Shown: positions 24,297 to 33,731, counted from the stretch's first letter. The stretch is 64,000 nt of DNA from Fen-178 sp963722575 (GCA_963722575.1 CAVRNR010000022.1:1364001-1428000); one strand, 5' to 3'. Program-made: numbers and translations. The notes: generated from the letters alone by a model not told the origin.

Positions 24297-24319
24297 ACGC
24301 ACTTTATGTTATGTAAACT
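24291..24319 (+). promoter_or_regulatory. Promoter of the membrane protein/XRE pair
   Basis: TTGACA (24291-24296), a 17-base spacer and TAAACT (24314-24319) form a near-consensus sigma-70-type promoter. The A/T-rich DNA between imuA and this gene holds two divergent promoters within about 40 bases. Confidence 0.7.
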
Positions 24320-24344
24320 TTACTTGATGTTAAATGAGACTTAC

Positions 24345-24755
24345 ATGTCAGATTCGGAAAAGTGGGCGTGGTGGACGCTGGGCGTGGTGGTGCTGACCAT
24401 CGCCGCATATGGCGCCTTCCTCGCATTCCTTGGACACGGCCCAGCCACCTCTGCGGTTTTTGCGCTGTTAGCGCTGACCGCACTCCCGGCGTCCAGCCGG
24501 CGCTATTTCACAGGCCGAACCCACGATGAACGGGAGCGCGCGATTGCCAACACGGCGTTGCTAGCGGGTTTCCGCGCGTTCTGGGTGGCGTTCGTTGGCC
24601 TCACTGTCGCGATTGGTTTCATCAAGGGATGGGACGCTACCCTGAGCGTGCCGGTCTGGGCTCTGGCGCAAACCATGTGGTGGGCGGTGATTCTCGTCCT
24701 GGGCGTGCAAGCCCTGACGACCATCCTGCTCTACCGTGGTGGACCCCATGCCTAG
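24345..24755 (+). CDS. Four-helix membrane protein paired with an XRE regulator (136 aa)
   Basis: Helices are visible at WWTLGVVVLTIAAYGAFLAF, TSAVFALLALTALPA, AFWVAFVGLTVAIGFI and WWAVILVLGVQALTTILLY, with a polar loop (YFTGRTHDERERAIANTALL) between helices 2 and 3. ATG 24345 leaves a 19-base leader from the predicted promoter; ATG 24327 is also in frame. The stop overlaps the start of the following XRE gene. Such small membrane protein/XRE pairs are common and of unknown role, the regulator probably controlling its own operon. Confidence 0.7.
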   Translation: MSDSEKWAWWTLGVVVLTIAAYGAFLAFLGHGPATSAVFALLALTALPASSRRYFTGRTHDERERAIANTALLAGFRAFWVAFVGLTVAIGFIKGWDATLSVPVWALAQTMWWAVILVLGVQALTTILLYRGGPHA

Positions 24756-24990
24756 CCCGGAACCGGAAATCAAAAACCACATCCGCCGGCTCCGTTTCGA
24801 CCACGGAGAAATGACCCAGGATCAACTGGCGAAACAAGCGGGTGTGACGCGCCACACCATCATGGCGCTGGAAGCGGGCAAGTATTTCCCCTCGCTGCTT
24901 CTGGCGTTCCGCATCGCGCGGGTTTTCGGAGCGCCTGTCGAGCAGGTGTTCGAGTATGTGGAGCGGGTCCCCGACCTGCCTCCACGGTAG
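24748..24990 (+). CDS. XRE-family transcriptional regulator (YozG-like, 80 aa)
   Basis: Almost the whole protein is one helix-turn-helix: IKNHIRRLRFDHGEMTQDQL, AKQAGVTRHTIMALEAGKYF, PSLLLAFRIARVFG, then EQVFEYV. The ATG overlaps the last codons of the membrane-protein gene, so the two are coupled. Regulators of this short type usually repress their own operon. Confidence 0.85.
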   Translation: MPSPEPEIKNHIRRLRFDHGEMTQDQLAKQAGVTRHTIMALEAGKYFPSLLLAFRIARVFGAPVEQVFEYVERVPDLPPR

Positions 24991-24994
24991 AGGC

Positions 24995-25753
24995 TCACGC
25001 CACCGGGTTGCGCAACACGCCGATCCCCTCGATCTCCACTTCCACCACATCCCCCGGCGATAATCTGCGGGTGGCGCCCGGCGTTCCCGTATAGATGATA
25101 TCGCCGGGCATGAGGGTGACCCAGCCGCTGACCCAGCTCACGATGCTTGGGCAATCGAAGATCAGGTCCGAGGTGGATTGCCGCTGGACCACCTCGCCGT
25201 TGAGCCGCGTCTGGAGCAACAGGTTGCCGTAATCCAGGCCGGTGGCGATGGCCGGTCCCAGGGGCGCGAAGGTGTCCGACCCCTTGGCTCGCCACCACTG
25301 CAAGTCCTTCTGCTCGCCGTGCTGCCAGTTGCGCTCGCTGACGTCGTTGCCGCAGGTGACGCCGAAGATGGCGGCGCGCGCCTCGTCGGGCGTTGCGTTC
25401 TTCACCGGTTTGCCGATCACCACCACCAACTCGCCCTCGTAATGAACGTCGGTGGCGCCGTTGGGGATCGCTATTGGCTCATCGGGATCCTGAAGCGCCG
25501 TCACCGGCTTGTAGAACATTTCCGGATGCGAAGGCTGCGGGCGGCCGCCCAGGTGGCTCCTGTAATTCAAGCCTACTCCCATGATCTTGGGCGGCTGGCA
25601 GGGAGCCAGCAACTTCACATTGGAGAGCTTGTGGAGAGCGCCGGTTTCGGCGTGGCTGCCAAAGAGACCGCCGTGCATCTCGTGAATGGTGTCACCGTCG
25701 AGGATGCCGTAGGACACGCCCGCCGCGGAACGATAGCGAATATATTTGATCAC
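24995..25753 (-). CDS. Fumarylacetoacetate hydrolase-family protein
   Basis: The 252-residue protein has a short N-terminal domain and the FAH core: ILGVGLNYRSHLGGRPQPS-like start (seen as KIMGVGLNYRSHLGG), FYKPVTALQDPDEPIAIP, the metal ligands in HYEGELVVVIGKPVKN (Glu, Glu) and FGVTCGNDVSERNWQ (Asp), and the end block MPGDIIYTGTPGATRRLSPG. Family members hydrolyse C-C bonds of acylpyruvates or act as hydratases/decarboxylases in aromatic or sugar-acid breakdown. The substrate cannot be read from sequence. It converges on the XRE gene with 4 bases between stops. Confidence 0.85.
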   Translation of the reverse strand: MIKYIRYRSAAGVSYGILDGDTIHEMHGGLFGSHAETGALHKLSNVKLLAPCQPPKIMGVGLNYRSHLGGRPQPSHPEMFYKPVTALQDPDEPIAIPNGATDVHYEGELVVVIGKPVKNATPDEARAAIFGVTCGNDVSERNWQHGEQKDLQWWRAKGSDTFAPLGPAIATGLDYGNLLLQTRLNGEVVQRQSTSDLIFDCPSIVSWVSGWVTLMPGDIIYTGTPGATRRLSPGDVVEVEIEGIGVLRNPVA

Positions 25754-25838
25754 GCTCCGCCATTGTAGCGCTGTAGCGCCAGCGGTCTCCGCCGCCGCCG
25801 CCGCTGCACGCTATACTTGTTCTCGTTCGGGAGGACTC

Positions 25839-26243
25839 ATGGATTCGCACGTGAAAATACTCGGCACCCTGCACATCGTGTTCGGAGCGATCGGAATACT
25901 CGTGGCCGTCGGGTTCTTGCTCCTGTTCGGCAGCATCGCCAGCGTGGTCAGCCTCTCCGGCTCCACCAGCGCCCGCGACGCGGCCATCGCCGTCCCCATT
26001 CTCGGCGGCATCGGCACCATTCTCTTTGTGGTGATCGGCGCCATCTCGCTGCCCGGTCTCATCGGCGGCATCGGGTTGCTCAAGCTCGCGCCCTGGTCCC
26101 GCATCTTCATGATCGTGATCTCCGCCCTCGACCTGCTAAGCGTCCCCATCGGAACCGCGCTGGGGATCTACGGCATCTGGGTGCTGACGCGGCCCGAGAC
26201 CGAAGCGCTGTTCGCGCGGCAGCGCTATCAGCCGATGGCATAG
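25839..26243 (+). CDS. Integral membrane protein of unknown function (134 aa)
   Basis: ATG 25839 has GGGAGGACTC upstream. Helices: ILGTLHIVFGAIGILVAVGF, AVPILGGIGTILFVVIGAI, LPGLIGGIGLLKLAPW and IFMIVISALDLLSVPIGTAL. A polar tail follows (RPETEALFARQRYQPMA). It resembles small DUF-type membrane proteins seen in many acidobacteria. No function can be given. Confidence 0.7.
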   Translation: MDSHVKILGTLHIVFGAIGILVAVGFLLLFGSIASVVSLSGSTSARDAAIAVPILGGIGTILFVVIGAISLPGLIGGIGLLKLAPWSRIFMIVISALDLLSVPIGTALGIYGIWVLTRPETEALFARQRYQPMA

Positions 26244-26261
26244 CCACTTATAGTGTCGGAC

Positions 26262-27342
26262 GCCCCCAACTCTTTCATGATCTGGCCCGCGAAGGAGCAT
26301 ACCAGGACCTCAGGGGCCAGCCGCTCGAACCCCTGCCCGAAATCGACGAGAACTCCATCGCCAAACTATGTCGTATCGTGCGCGGGCTGCAGTTCGCGAT
26401 GGCGGACGGCGCCGGCCCGGGCCATGTGGGCGGATCGTCCTCCAAGACCGAGCAGATTCTGGCGCTGCTGACGAACGGCGTTTTGCGCTTCGACCCGCTC
26501 GATCCGAAACACCCGGGCAGAGACCGGCTGGCTTGGTCGGCGGGGCTGGGGTTCGCCGTCCTGCACCGCTCCTGCGGTTTGACCACCAAGACGTTCGTCA
26601 TCGCCGGCGATGCCGAGAGCGAAGAAGGCATGAGCTACGAGGCGCGCAACCTGGCCTCGACACTGGCGGTGCGGAACCTGATCGTCACCCTGGACTACAA
26701 CCACTTCGGCATCGACGGACCCATCACCGAGGTGCTGCCGTCGGCCTACCTGAACCCCTGGTTTTCGCTGGGGATGCAAATGAAGCTGTAGAAATGCTGT
26801 TTCTGGCGGCGCAGCGCGGCGAACCCGTAGCGTTCTCGTGCACGCGGCCCGGCACCCCGGTCTTGAATCGCGGCGACGGCGTGCCCGAGGCGCGGGAAGC
26901 CATCCACGGCGCTTACGTTTTCAAACCGTTCCGCGAAAACGAAAAGCCGAAAAAAGTGCTGGCCATCAGCGGCCGCCAGGTGATGCACAACGCGCTGGAG
27001 ATCCTGCCGGAGATTGAGGAGCGGTCCGACGTCAAGATCGTGGCCGTCACCTCGCCGCAGCTCTACGAGGAATTGAGACGTACCGACCCGGCCAAGGCCG
27101 CTGCGATTTTGTCCGGCGAGGAACGGCAGTTTGTGGTGGCCCTGCACAACGGATGGCCGGGATTCCTGTACCCATTTGTGATGCCGGGAAATTATCAGAG
27201 CCGCGTCTTCGGCATGGACCGCTTCTCCAGGTCCGGGAAGCCGGACGAAATCTACCGGCATGCGGGCTTCGATTGCGAGGGGCTCAGGAAGAAGATCCTG
27301 AGCGGTTCTACTTCTGGCGCAGGTACGAATCGTCGCCCCTGA
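26262..27342 (+). pseudogene. Transketolase with large internal deletion and frameshift
   Basis: The first part (to a stop at 26791) has a thiamine-diphosphate domain: GLQFAMADGAGPGHVGGSSS, AWSAGLGFAVLHRSCG, IAGDAESEEGMSYEARNLAS, IVTLDYNHFGIDG. After LNPWFSL the frame changes; GDANEAVEMLFLAAQRGEPV, AFSCTRPGTPVLNRG and a transketolase C-terminal domain (KVLAISGRQVMHNALEILPE; HNGWPGFLYPFVMPGNY) end at 27342. The pyrimidine-binding middle domain is largely missing and no start codon with a ribosome site is seen, so the gene is non-functional. Its last 35 bases overlap the convergent cupin gene. Confidence 0.75.
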
Positions 27343-27658
27343 TCCAATCCTCCCGAACCGGCGAGAACAACTCCAAAACCACGGTGTCTTTGAGCGCTTC
27401 GTTGCCGTGCTGGACATCCGGCGGCACGTGGACCATATCGCCCGCCTTGAGCACAAACTCTTCACCGCCAACGACCATGCGCAACGCTCCCTTTTCGACA
27501 ATGGTGACCTGATCGTTAGCGTGGTGGTGCAATGCCACCTTGTTGCCTTTATCAAAGCGGAAATGCGCCACGGTGATGGCTGCGCCGTGAAGGGCTTTGC
27601 GTCCGGCCAGTGGATTCAACCGCTCTTCGGCGATATTGTCCCACGTGTGGATTTTCAT
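27308..27658 (-). CDS. Single-domain cupin protein (116 aa)
   Basis: The sequence has both cupin motifs: KGNKVALHHHANDQVTIVEK, with the His/Glu metal ligands, and LKAGDMVHVPPDVQHGNEAL, with the second-motif His. Such proteins bind a divalent metal and act as isomerases, dioxygenases or sugar-binding modules; here the reaction is unknown. The 3' end overlaps the transketolase remnant by 35 bases; the 5' end is divergent from the garR-like gene. Confidence 0.85.
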   Translation of the reverse strand: MKIHTWDNIAEERLNPLAGRKALHGAAITVAHFRFDKGNKVALHHHANDQVTIVEKGALRMVVGGEEFVLKAGDMVHVPPDVQHGNEALKDTVVLELFSPVREDWIRGDDSYLRQK

Positions 27659-27730
27659 GCCGTCATTCTATCAGGCCGGGCGCCTGTGCGAAAATCGAAG
27701 CTTACGAAAACTACAGGAGGGAATACTACA

Positions 27731-28627
27731 GTGTCCAGCAGAATAGGATTTATCGGTCTCGGCGTAATGGGCAAGCCCATGGCGCGAAACCTCATGCGGG
27801 TGGGGAACAAGCTGGCGGTTTACGATATTTCGCCCGCCGGCGTTGCTGAGTTAGCCGCTGCCGGCGCGGCGGCGTGCTCTTCCGCCAAAAACGCCGCGGA
27901 ACGTTCCGACATCATCATCACGATGCTGCCCGACGGGCCGGACGTGGAGAAAGCCGTCCTTGGCCCGAATGGCGTGCTCGAAGGCGCACGGCCCGGTTCC
28001 ACCCTGGTGGACATGAGCTCCATCAACCCCATCGTGTCGCAGAAAGTCGGCCAGGCCTGCGCGGAGAAGGGCGTGGAATTCCTGGATGCGCCCGTGAGCG
28101 GCGGCGAGCCCAAGGCCATCGACGCCAGCCTGGCCATCATGGTGGGCGGGGACCAGGCGGTCTTCGAAAAGCTGTCGCCCGTCCTTCACGCGATGGGCGG
28201 TTCGGTGACCCTTACCGGTCCGGTGGGCGCCGGCAACATGACCAAGTTGGCCAACCAGATTATCGTGGCCTGTAACATTGCCGCCATGGGCGAAGCCCTG
28301 GTGCTGGCCACCAAAGCGGGCCTCGACCCGGAAGTGGTTTTCAACGCCATCAAAGGCGGTCTGGCCGGCAGCGCGGTCCTGAACGCCAAAGCGCCCATGG
28401 CGATCGCGCGCAATTTCAAGCCGGGCTTCCGCATTCGCCTGCACCAAAAAGATTTGCGGAATGCCCTGCTGGCAGCCGAGGAATTCAAGGTGCCGCTGCC
28501 TCTCACCGGCATCGTTCAGGGGCTGCTCATGTCGCTGATGAACGATGGCAAAGGCGACTACGACCACTCCGGCATCGTCACCGCGATTGAGAAAATGGCC
28601 GGCATTGAGATCGCCAAGCCGGCGTAG
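27731..28627 (+). CDS. garR: 2-hydroxy-3-oxopropionate (tartronate semialdehyde) reductase-like protein
   Basis: This 298-residue beta-hydroxyacid dehydrogenase has the Rossmann start RIGFIGLGVMGKPMARNL, TMLPDGPDVEKAVLGPNG, the substrate loop FLDAPVSGGEPKAIDASLAI and the catalytic Lys block GAGNMTKLANQIIVACN. The C-terminal FRIRLHQKDLRNAL is typical of GarR/GlxR. It would reduce tartronate semialdehyde to glycerate with NAD(P)H. A GTG start at 27731 is preceded by CAGGAGGG at good distance; no ATG fits. GarR versus 3-hydroxyisobutyrate dehydrogenase was not settled, although the motif order favours GarR. Confidence 0.85.
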   Translation: MSSRIGFIGLGVMGKPMARNLMRVGNKLAVYDISPAGVAELAAAGAAACSSAKNAAERSDIIITMLPDGPDVEKAVLGPNGVLEGARPGSTLVDMSSINPIVSQKVGQACAEKGVEFLDAPVSGGEPKAIDASLAIMVGGDQAVFEKLSPVLHAMGGSVTLTGPVGAGNMTKLANQIIVACNIAAMGEALVLATKAGLDPEVVFNAIKGGLAGSAVLNAKAPMAIARNFKPGFRIRLHQKDLRNALLAAEEFKVPLPLTGIVQGLLMSLMNDGKGDYDHSGIVTAIEKMAGIEIAKPA

Positions 28628-28763
28628 GGCACGGATTGGCCCAACAGCACCACCTTGGTGGTTTCGGGCCGGGCCGAGCTTCCGAGGCGTGGGCGGATGT
28701 CGTTCAGAATCATCGGCTTGACGGTTGGCAAATCAAGTGCAACCGCTGGGAGCGGAGGTTCTT

Positions 28764-29228
28764 ATGCGGGGCTTACTGATTGTGCTGATGTCGGCCACAC
28801 TGGCGGCAACCACCGGGTTCGCTCAATCCCGGTACGGTAGCGGCGGCGGGGGTGGTGCCAGAGTCGGGGCGCGGTCGTTCGCGGGCGGGGCGGTGCGCGG
28901 CGGCTTTGGCGGCGGTTACGGCCGGGGATTCGTGGGTTCCAACCGCGGGTATGTGGGCGTTGGACGCGCCTACGCCGGCGGATACTATGGCGGATATGGC
29001 TATGGCGCGTATGGCCACGGCTATGGCTACGGCTACGGCTTGGGTTATCCCGCCTACTACGGACCGTCTTGCTACAGCCCGTACTATTATGGCGCCTACA
29101 ATTGCGGGTTCCCGATTCGCGGCTACTATGCGGCCCCGATGGCCCGCATGGTTGTACCGCGCGGAGTGATGGCACCGCGGGCCGGCGCGATTGTGGGCGG
29201 CGGATGGCGACGCTTCGGCAGGCGCTGA
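28764..29228 (+). CDS. Secreted Gly/Tyr-rich protein (154 aa)
   Basis: ATG 28764 follows GCGGAGG. A signal peptide (MRGLLIVLMSATLAATTGFA) is followed by a low-complexity mature part built of Gly, Tyr, Arg and Ala (GGFGGGYGRGFVGSNRGY; GYGAYGHGYGYGYGLGY), then PSCYSPYYYGAYNCGFPIRG with the only two Cys and a basic tail. Composition resembles glycine-rich surface or cell-wall-like proteins. The two Cys may form a disulfide. Function unknown. Confidence 0.7.
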   Translation: MRGLLIVLMSATLAATTGFAQSRYGSGGGGGARVGARSFAGGAVRGGFGGGYGRGFVGSNRGYVGVGRAYAGGYYGGYGYGAYGHGYGYGYGLGYPAYYGPSCYSPYYYGAYNCGFPIRGYYAAPMARMVVPRGVMAPRAGAIVGGGWRRFGRR

Positions 29229-29232
29229 ACTT

Positions 29233-30624
29233 CTACTGCCAGCCACCGCCCAGTGCCCGGTACAACTGCACGAACGATTGCATCTCCGCCAGCCGGAGTT
29301 GCGCCAGAACCAGCTCGCCCTGGAACAGATTGCGCTCTGAATCGAGCACTTGCAGATAGCTGTCGAGTCCCCCCTTGTAGCGCAGGTTCGACAGGCGCGT
29401 GCTCTCCTGAAGCGCGCCCACCAGCAGCGCCTGCTGGGTGCGCTGCTCCCTCGTTCCGGTGTAACCCACCAGCGCGTCGGAGACTTCGCGCAGCCCGGTA
29501 TAGATGGTCTTCCGATAGGCGATCACCATCTCGCGCTTCTGCGCTTCCGAATAACGCACGCCGGCGCGAATCTGCCCCGCGTTGAAGAGCGGCAAGACGG
29601 CGGCGGGCGCAATATCCTGCAGCCGCTCCGGTCCGTCGAACAACCGCGCCAGCGCCATGCTCTGGCCGCCCAGAAAGCCGGTCAGCGTGATCTGCGGGAA
29701 GTACAGCGCCTTGGCCGCCCCGATGCGCGCGTTGGCGGCGATCAGAGTCTGCTCGGCCTGGCGAATGTCCGGTCTCCGTTCCAACAGCGACGATGGCAGC
29801 CCTGGCGGAACCTGTGCCGGCGGTTCCAGCTCGGCCAGGGCTTTCCCGCGCGCGATCTCACCGGGAGCACGGCCCGCCAGCAGGCTGAGCGCGTTCTCGG
29901 TCTGCGCGATGTCGCGCCGCGCGCTGGCCATCTGCGCGGTCGCCGTATAGAGGAATTGCTCCGCCTGGTGCACGTCCAGGCCGGTGGCCGCGCCGCGCGT
30001 ATGGCGCAATCCCACCAGCCTCAGGTTGTCCTGCGCAATGTCGCGCGTCCGGCTGGCGATCTCCAGTTCCAGATCGCGCTCGCGGAGCAGGAAGTAGTCG
30101 CTCATGACGTCGCCGATGAGCGACACCACCACGCCCCGCCGGCCCTCTTCGGTGGCCAGGTACTGCGCCCGCGCCGATTCGGAAAGGCGCCGCAGGCGGC
30201 CCCACAGGTCCAGCTCCCAGGAGAGCGCCAGGCCCGCTTGGGAGTAGCTTCCCTGTAGCCTGGTGCCCGGCGGCAAGGGGAAGAGCGAACTGGCGCCCGA
30301 CGCGCGCTCCGCGGTGAAGCCGGCCTGCGCGCTCAGGTTGGGAAACTCGTCCGCGCGCTGAATGCGAAACTGGGCGCGGGCCTCCAGAACGCGCTCCGAG
30401 GCGATGCCCAGATCGAAGTTATGCTCCAGCGCCGCCGCCACCAGTTGCCGCAGCGCGTCGTCCTGGAACAGATCGGACCACTTCTTATCGGCGAGCGAGG
30501 CGGCATCCGCGGCGGCGCCCCGGTACTGGTCCGGCACGGCCACGGCCGGCCGCTTGTAGTTGGGCCCGACGGCACAACCGGCCAGCAGTAAAGTGAACAG
30601 AACAGGGAGTGAAGCTCTCGTCAT
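29233..30624 (-). CDS. Outer-membrane efflux lipoprotein (NodT/OprM family)
   Basis: The 463-residue protein has a lipoprotein signal (LLAGCAVGPNYKRP, lipobox Cys) and the duplicated OMF helices (ARAQFRIQRADEFPNLSAQA; LPSSLLERRPDIRQAEQTLI, the NodT hallmark PDIRxAE). It forms the outer-membrane duct of the tripartite pump encoded just upstream. Its ATG overlaps the RND gene stop by 4 bases, so all three genes form one operon in the order MFP, RND, OMF. Confidence 0.93.
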   Translation of the reverse strand: MTRASLPVLFTLLLAGCAVGPNYKRPAVAVPDQYRGAAADAASLADKKWSDLFQDDALRQLVAAALEHNFDLGIASERVLEARAQFRIQRADEFPNLSAQAGFTAERASGASSLFPLPPGTRLQGSYSQAGLALSWELDLWGRLRRLSESARAQYLATEEGRRGVVVSLIGDVMSDYFLLRERDLELEIASRTRDIAQDNLRLVGLRHTRGAATGLDVHQAEQFLYTATAQMASARRDIAQTENALSLLAGRAPGEIARGKALAELEPPAQVPPGLPSSLLERRPDIRQAEQTLIAANARIGAAKALYFPQITLTGFLGGQSMALARLFDGPERLQDIAPAAVLPLFNAGQIRAGVRYSEAQKREMVIAYRKTIYTGLREVSDALVGYTGTREQRTQQALLVGALQESTRLSNLRYKGGLDSYLQVLDSERNLFQGELVLAQLRLAEMQSFVQLYRALGGGWQ

Positions 30625-33600
30625 GACTTCTTCCTCTCCCCGGCCCGCTGGATCACCACGTACAGCACGGGCACGATGAACACCGCCAGCAGCGTAGCCG
30701 CGTTCATGCCGCCGAATACCGCCGTCCCCAGCGAGCGCCGCGAAGCCGCTCCCGCGCCGATGGCCAGCGCCAGCGGCACCACGCCCAGGATGAACGCGAA
30801 GGAGGTCATCAGAATCGGCCGCAACCGCAGCCGTGCCGCTTCCAGGGCCGCATCGACGATGGACTTGCCTTCCTCGTGGCTCATGCGCGCATACTCCACG
30901 ATCAGAATGGCGTTCTTGGCCGCCAGCCCGATCAGCGTCACGATTCCGATTTGCGTGTACATGTCGTAGGGATAGTCGCGCATCCAGACGGCCAGCAGCG
31001 CCCCGAAAAGGCCCAGCGGAACCGCCAGCAACACGGCCAGCGGAATGGACCAGCTCTCGTACAGGGCCGCCAGACAGAGAAACACCAGCACCGCCGCGAA
31101 GCCGAAGATCACGCCTTCATGCCCCTGCGCCTCCTTTTCCTGATAGGTGGTGCCGGTCCACTCATAGCCGTATCCGGCCGGTAGCGTGGCGGCCGACAAC
31201 TGCTCCATGGCGGCCGAGGCTTGGCCGCTGCTCGACCCCGCGGCCGGCGAGCCGAGCAACTGGACGGCGCGAAACCGGTTGTACCGGTAGATCACATCCG
31301 GTCCGGTCGTGGGCTGCACCGTGGCCAGGGTGCCGAGCGGCACCATGTCGCCCGCGCTGTTGCGCACATAGTAGCGATTGACGTCGGAGGGTCCGGTGCG
31401 AAACTCGGGCTCGGCCTCGATCAGCACCTGCCAGGTGTGCCCGAACGCATTGAAGTCGTTGGCGTACAGGCCGCCGAGAAATGTCTGCAGCGTCTTATAG
31501 GCGTCGGCGACGGGAACGCCAAGTGTCTGCACCTTGGCCAGATCCACGTCCACCTTGTATTGCGGAACGTCGGGCCGAAAGGTGCTCAGGATGGTTCCCA
31601 GTTCCGGATGCCGCCGGCCGGCCTCCACTACCAGGTCGGCGGTCTGGGCGAGCGCGTGCACATCGTCGCCCTGGCGGTCCTCCAGCATGTACTGGAAACC
31701 GCCGGTGGCGCTGAGGCCCAGGATGGGTGGCAGACCGAAGGCCACGGCGAAGGCCTCCGGCACCTTGGCGAACTCTTTCTGCATGGCCGCGAGAATCGCC
31801 GGCAGTTGCAGATTCTTGGCATGGCGCTCGTCCCAGGGCGTCAGCCGCGCAATGATGGTGGCGACATTGGAATTGCTGGTACGCGTCACGATATCGAGCC
31901 CGCCCAGCGTCAGCGTGCCGGCGACGCCGGGAATCCTGGCGACAATGTCCTCGATCTTGCGCGTGGCCGCATCGGTACGCGGCATCGACGAGCCGTCCGG
32001 AAGGCGGACGGAAATGAAGACGGCGCCCTGGTCCTCATCCGGGAGGAAGCCGTTGGGCATCCGGTGGAAGATGGCGGCTGCCGCCAACCAGAAACAAAAC
32101 AGGCCAATCAGCGCCAGAGCCGGCTTCCGGATCAGTGCGCCGACGCCGGCCAGATAACGGCCCGTCACCCAGCCGAAACCGCGGTTGAACGCGCGGAAGG
32201 GGCTGGCCAGCGGTCCGTGCGCCCGCCGCTTCGGCCGCAGGATCATGGCGCTCAGCGCGGGGCTGAGCGAGAGGGCGTTGAAGGCCGAGAGCAGCACCGA
32301 AGCCGCGATGGTGAGCGCGAACTGGCGGTAAATCTGCCCGCTGATGCCGCCCAGAAAAGCCACCGGGATGAATACCGCGGCCAGGATGAAGGCGATGGCC
32401 GTCACCGGCGCCTGCACTTCCTTCATGGCTTGGATGGTGGCCGCGCGCGGCGACAGGCCTTCGTCGATGTGGCGCTGCACCGCTTCCACCACCACGATGG
32501 AATCGTCCACCACGATGCCGATCGACAGGACCAGGCCGAACATGCTGGTGATGTTGATGGAGAAGCCCAGCAGCGGGAACAGCGCCAGCGTGCCCACCAC
32601 GGCCACCGGAACCGTGAGCAGCGGAATCATTGTGGCGCGCCAGCTTTGCAGGAAGATGAACACCACCAGAAGCACCAGCCCAATGGCCTCGAAGAGCGTG
32701 GTCATCACGTCCTTGATGGCCGCGTTCACGAACATGGTGGAGTCGTAGGAAATGAGGTAGTCCATGCCCGCGGGAAAACCGGCCTTGATCTGGTCCAGGT
32801 ATCGGCGCACGCGGGCTGCTGTCTGGACGGCGTTGGCTCCCGGCGACAGGTACACGATCATGTTGCCCGAGTCGCGGCCGTCCACGCGATTAAAGCCGCT
32901 GTAGGTCTGAGCGCCCAGTTGCACGTGCCCGATGTCGCCAATGCGCAGCAGGGCTGCGTTAGGCTGGGCCCGCAGCACGATATCCTCGAACTGCGACGGG
33001 TCCACCAGGCGGCCGGGCGCGTTCACCGAATATTGGAAGTCGGTTCCCGGCGCAGCCGGCGGTTGTCCGAAGGCGCCAGCCGGATTCTGCCGGTTCTGCG
33101 CCTGGATGGCCGCGCTGACGTCGCTCGCGGTGACGCCCAGCTCGGCCATCTTATCCGGGTTCACCCAGACGCGCATCGAGTAAACCTGGTTCGAGCTGAG
33201 GCGCGATTCGCCCACGCCTTCGAGATTGCCGATCTGGTTCAACAGGTTGATCTGCGCATAGTTGGTGAGGAACAGCGAATCGTAGCGGTTGTCCCTGGAA
33301 ACCAGGCTGATGGCCAGCAGGAAGGCGCTCGATACCTTCTTGACGGTGACGCCCTGCTGCTGCACCTCCGGGGGCAGCCGCGGCATGGCGATGCTCACGC
33401 GGTTCTGCGTCTGCACGGTGGCGATGTCCGGGTTGGTGCCCAGCTTGAACGTCACCTGAATATTGAGCGAGCCGTCGTTGGCGCTGCTGGAAAGATAGTA
33501 GAGGATGCCGTCCAGGCCGACAAGCTGCTCTTCAATGGGCTGCGCCACGGTCTTCTCGAGGTCCTGCGCGTTGCCACCCAAAAAGTTGGTGGTGATCTGC

Positions 33601-33728
33601 ACCACCGGCGGCACCACTTCCGGATATGCCGCCACCGGGAGGCTGGGGATGGCCACCGCGCCCAGGATCACCATCATGATGGCAATCACCATGGCAAAGA
33701 CGGGGTGATCGATAAAGAATCGCGCCAT
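30621..33728 (-). CDS. RND efflux pump, HAE1 family (AcrB-like inner-membrane transporter)
   Basis: At 1035 residues it has the full HAE1 length. It begins MARFFIDHPVFAMVIAIMM and shows VDGILYYLSSS-like and SANDGSLNIQVTF in the pore domain, the proton-relay Asp pair in GIVVDDSIVVVEAVQRH, and the TM10 Lys in GLAAKNAILIVEYARMSHEE. It exports drugs or other hydrophobic compounds by proton antiport. It lies 3 bases after the MFP gene and overlaps the OMF gene. No regulator gene is adjacent. Confidence 0.95.
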   Translation of the reverse strand: MARFFIDHPVFAMVIAIMMVILGAVAIPSLPVAAYPEVVPPVVQITTNFLGGNAQDLEKTVAQPIEEQLVGLDGILYYLSSSANDGSLNIQVTFKLGTNPDIATVQTQNRVSIAMPRLPPEVQQQGVTVKKVSSAFLLAISLVSRDNRYDSLFLTNYAQINLLNQIGNLEGVGESRLSSNQVYSMRVWVNPDKMAELGVTASDVSAAIQAQNRQNPAGAFGQPPAAPGTDFQYSVNAPGRLVDPSQFEDIVLRAQPNAALLRIGDIGHVQLGAQTYSGFNRVDGRDSGNMIVYLSPGANAVQTAARVRRYLDQIKAGFPAGMDYLISYDSTMFVNAAIKDVMTTLFEAIGLVLLVVFIFLQSWRATMIPLLTVPVAVVGTLALFPLLGFSINITSMFGLVLSIGIVVDDSIVVVEAVQRHIDEGLSPRAATIQAMKEVQAPVTAIAFILAAVFIPVAFLGGISGQIYRQFALTIAASVLLSAFNALSLSPALSAMILRPKRRAHGPLASPFRAFNRGFGWVTGRYLAGVGALIRKPALALIGLFCFWLAAAAIFHRMPNGFLPDEDQGAVFISVRLPDGSSMPRTDAATRKIEDIVARIPGVAGTLTLGGLDIVTRTSNSNVATIIARLTPWDERHAKNLQLPAILAAMQKEFAKVPEAFAVAFGLPPILGLSATGGFQYMLEDRQGDDVHALAQTADLVVEAGRRHPELGTILSTFRPDVPQYKVDVDLAKVQTLGVPVADAYKTLQTFLGGLYANDFNAFGHTWQVLIEAEPEFRTGPSDVNRYYVRNSAGDMVPLGTLATVQPTTGPDVIYRYNRFRAVQLLGSPAAGSSSGQASAAMEQLSAATLPAGYGYEWTGTTYQEKEAQGHEGVIFGFAAVLVFLCLAALYESWSIPLAVLLAVPLGLFGALLAVWMRDYPYDMYTQIGIVTLIGLAAKNAILIVEYARMSHEEGKSIVDAALEAARLRLRPILMTSFAFILGVVPLALAIGAGAASRRSLGTAVFGGMNAATLLAVFIVPVLYVVIQRAGERKKS

Positions 33729-33731
33729 GTG

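Noticed and set aside
28860..29070. Tandem repeat or CRISPR-like array
   Set aside because: The repetition is Gly/Tyr codon repetition inside a secreted protein, with no regular spacer pattern.
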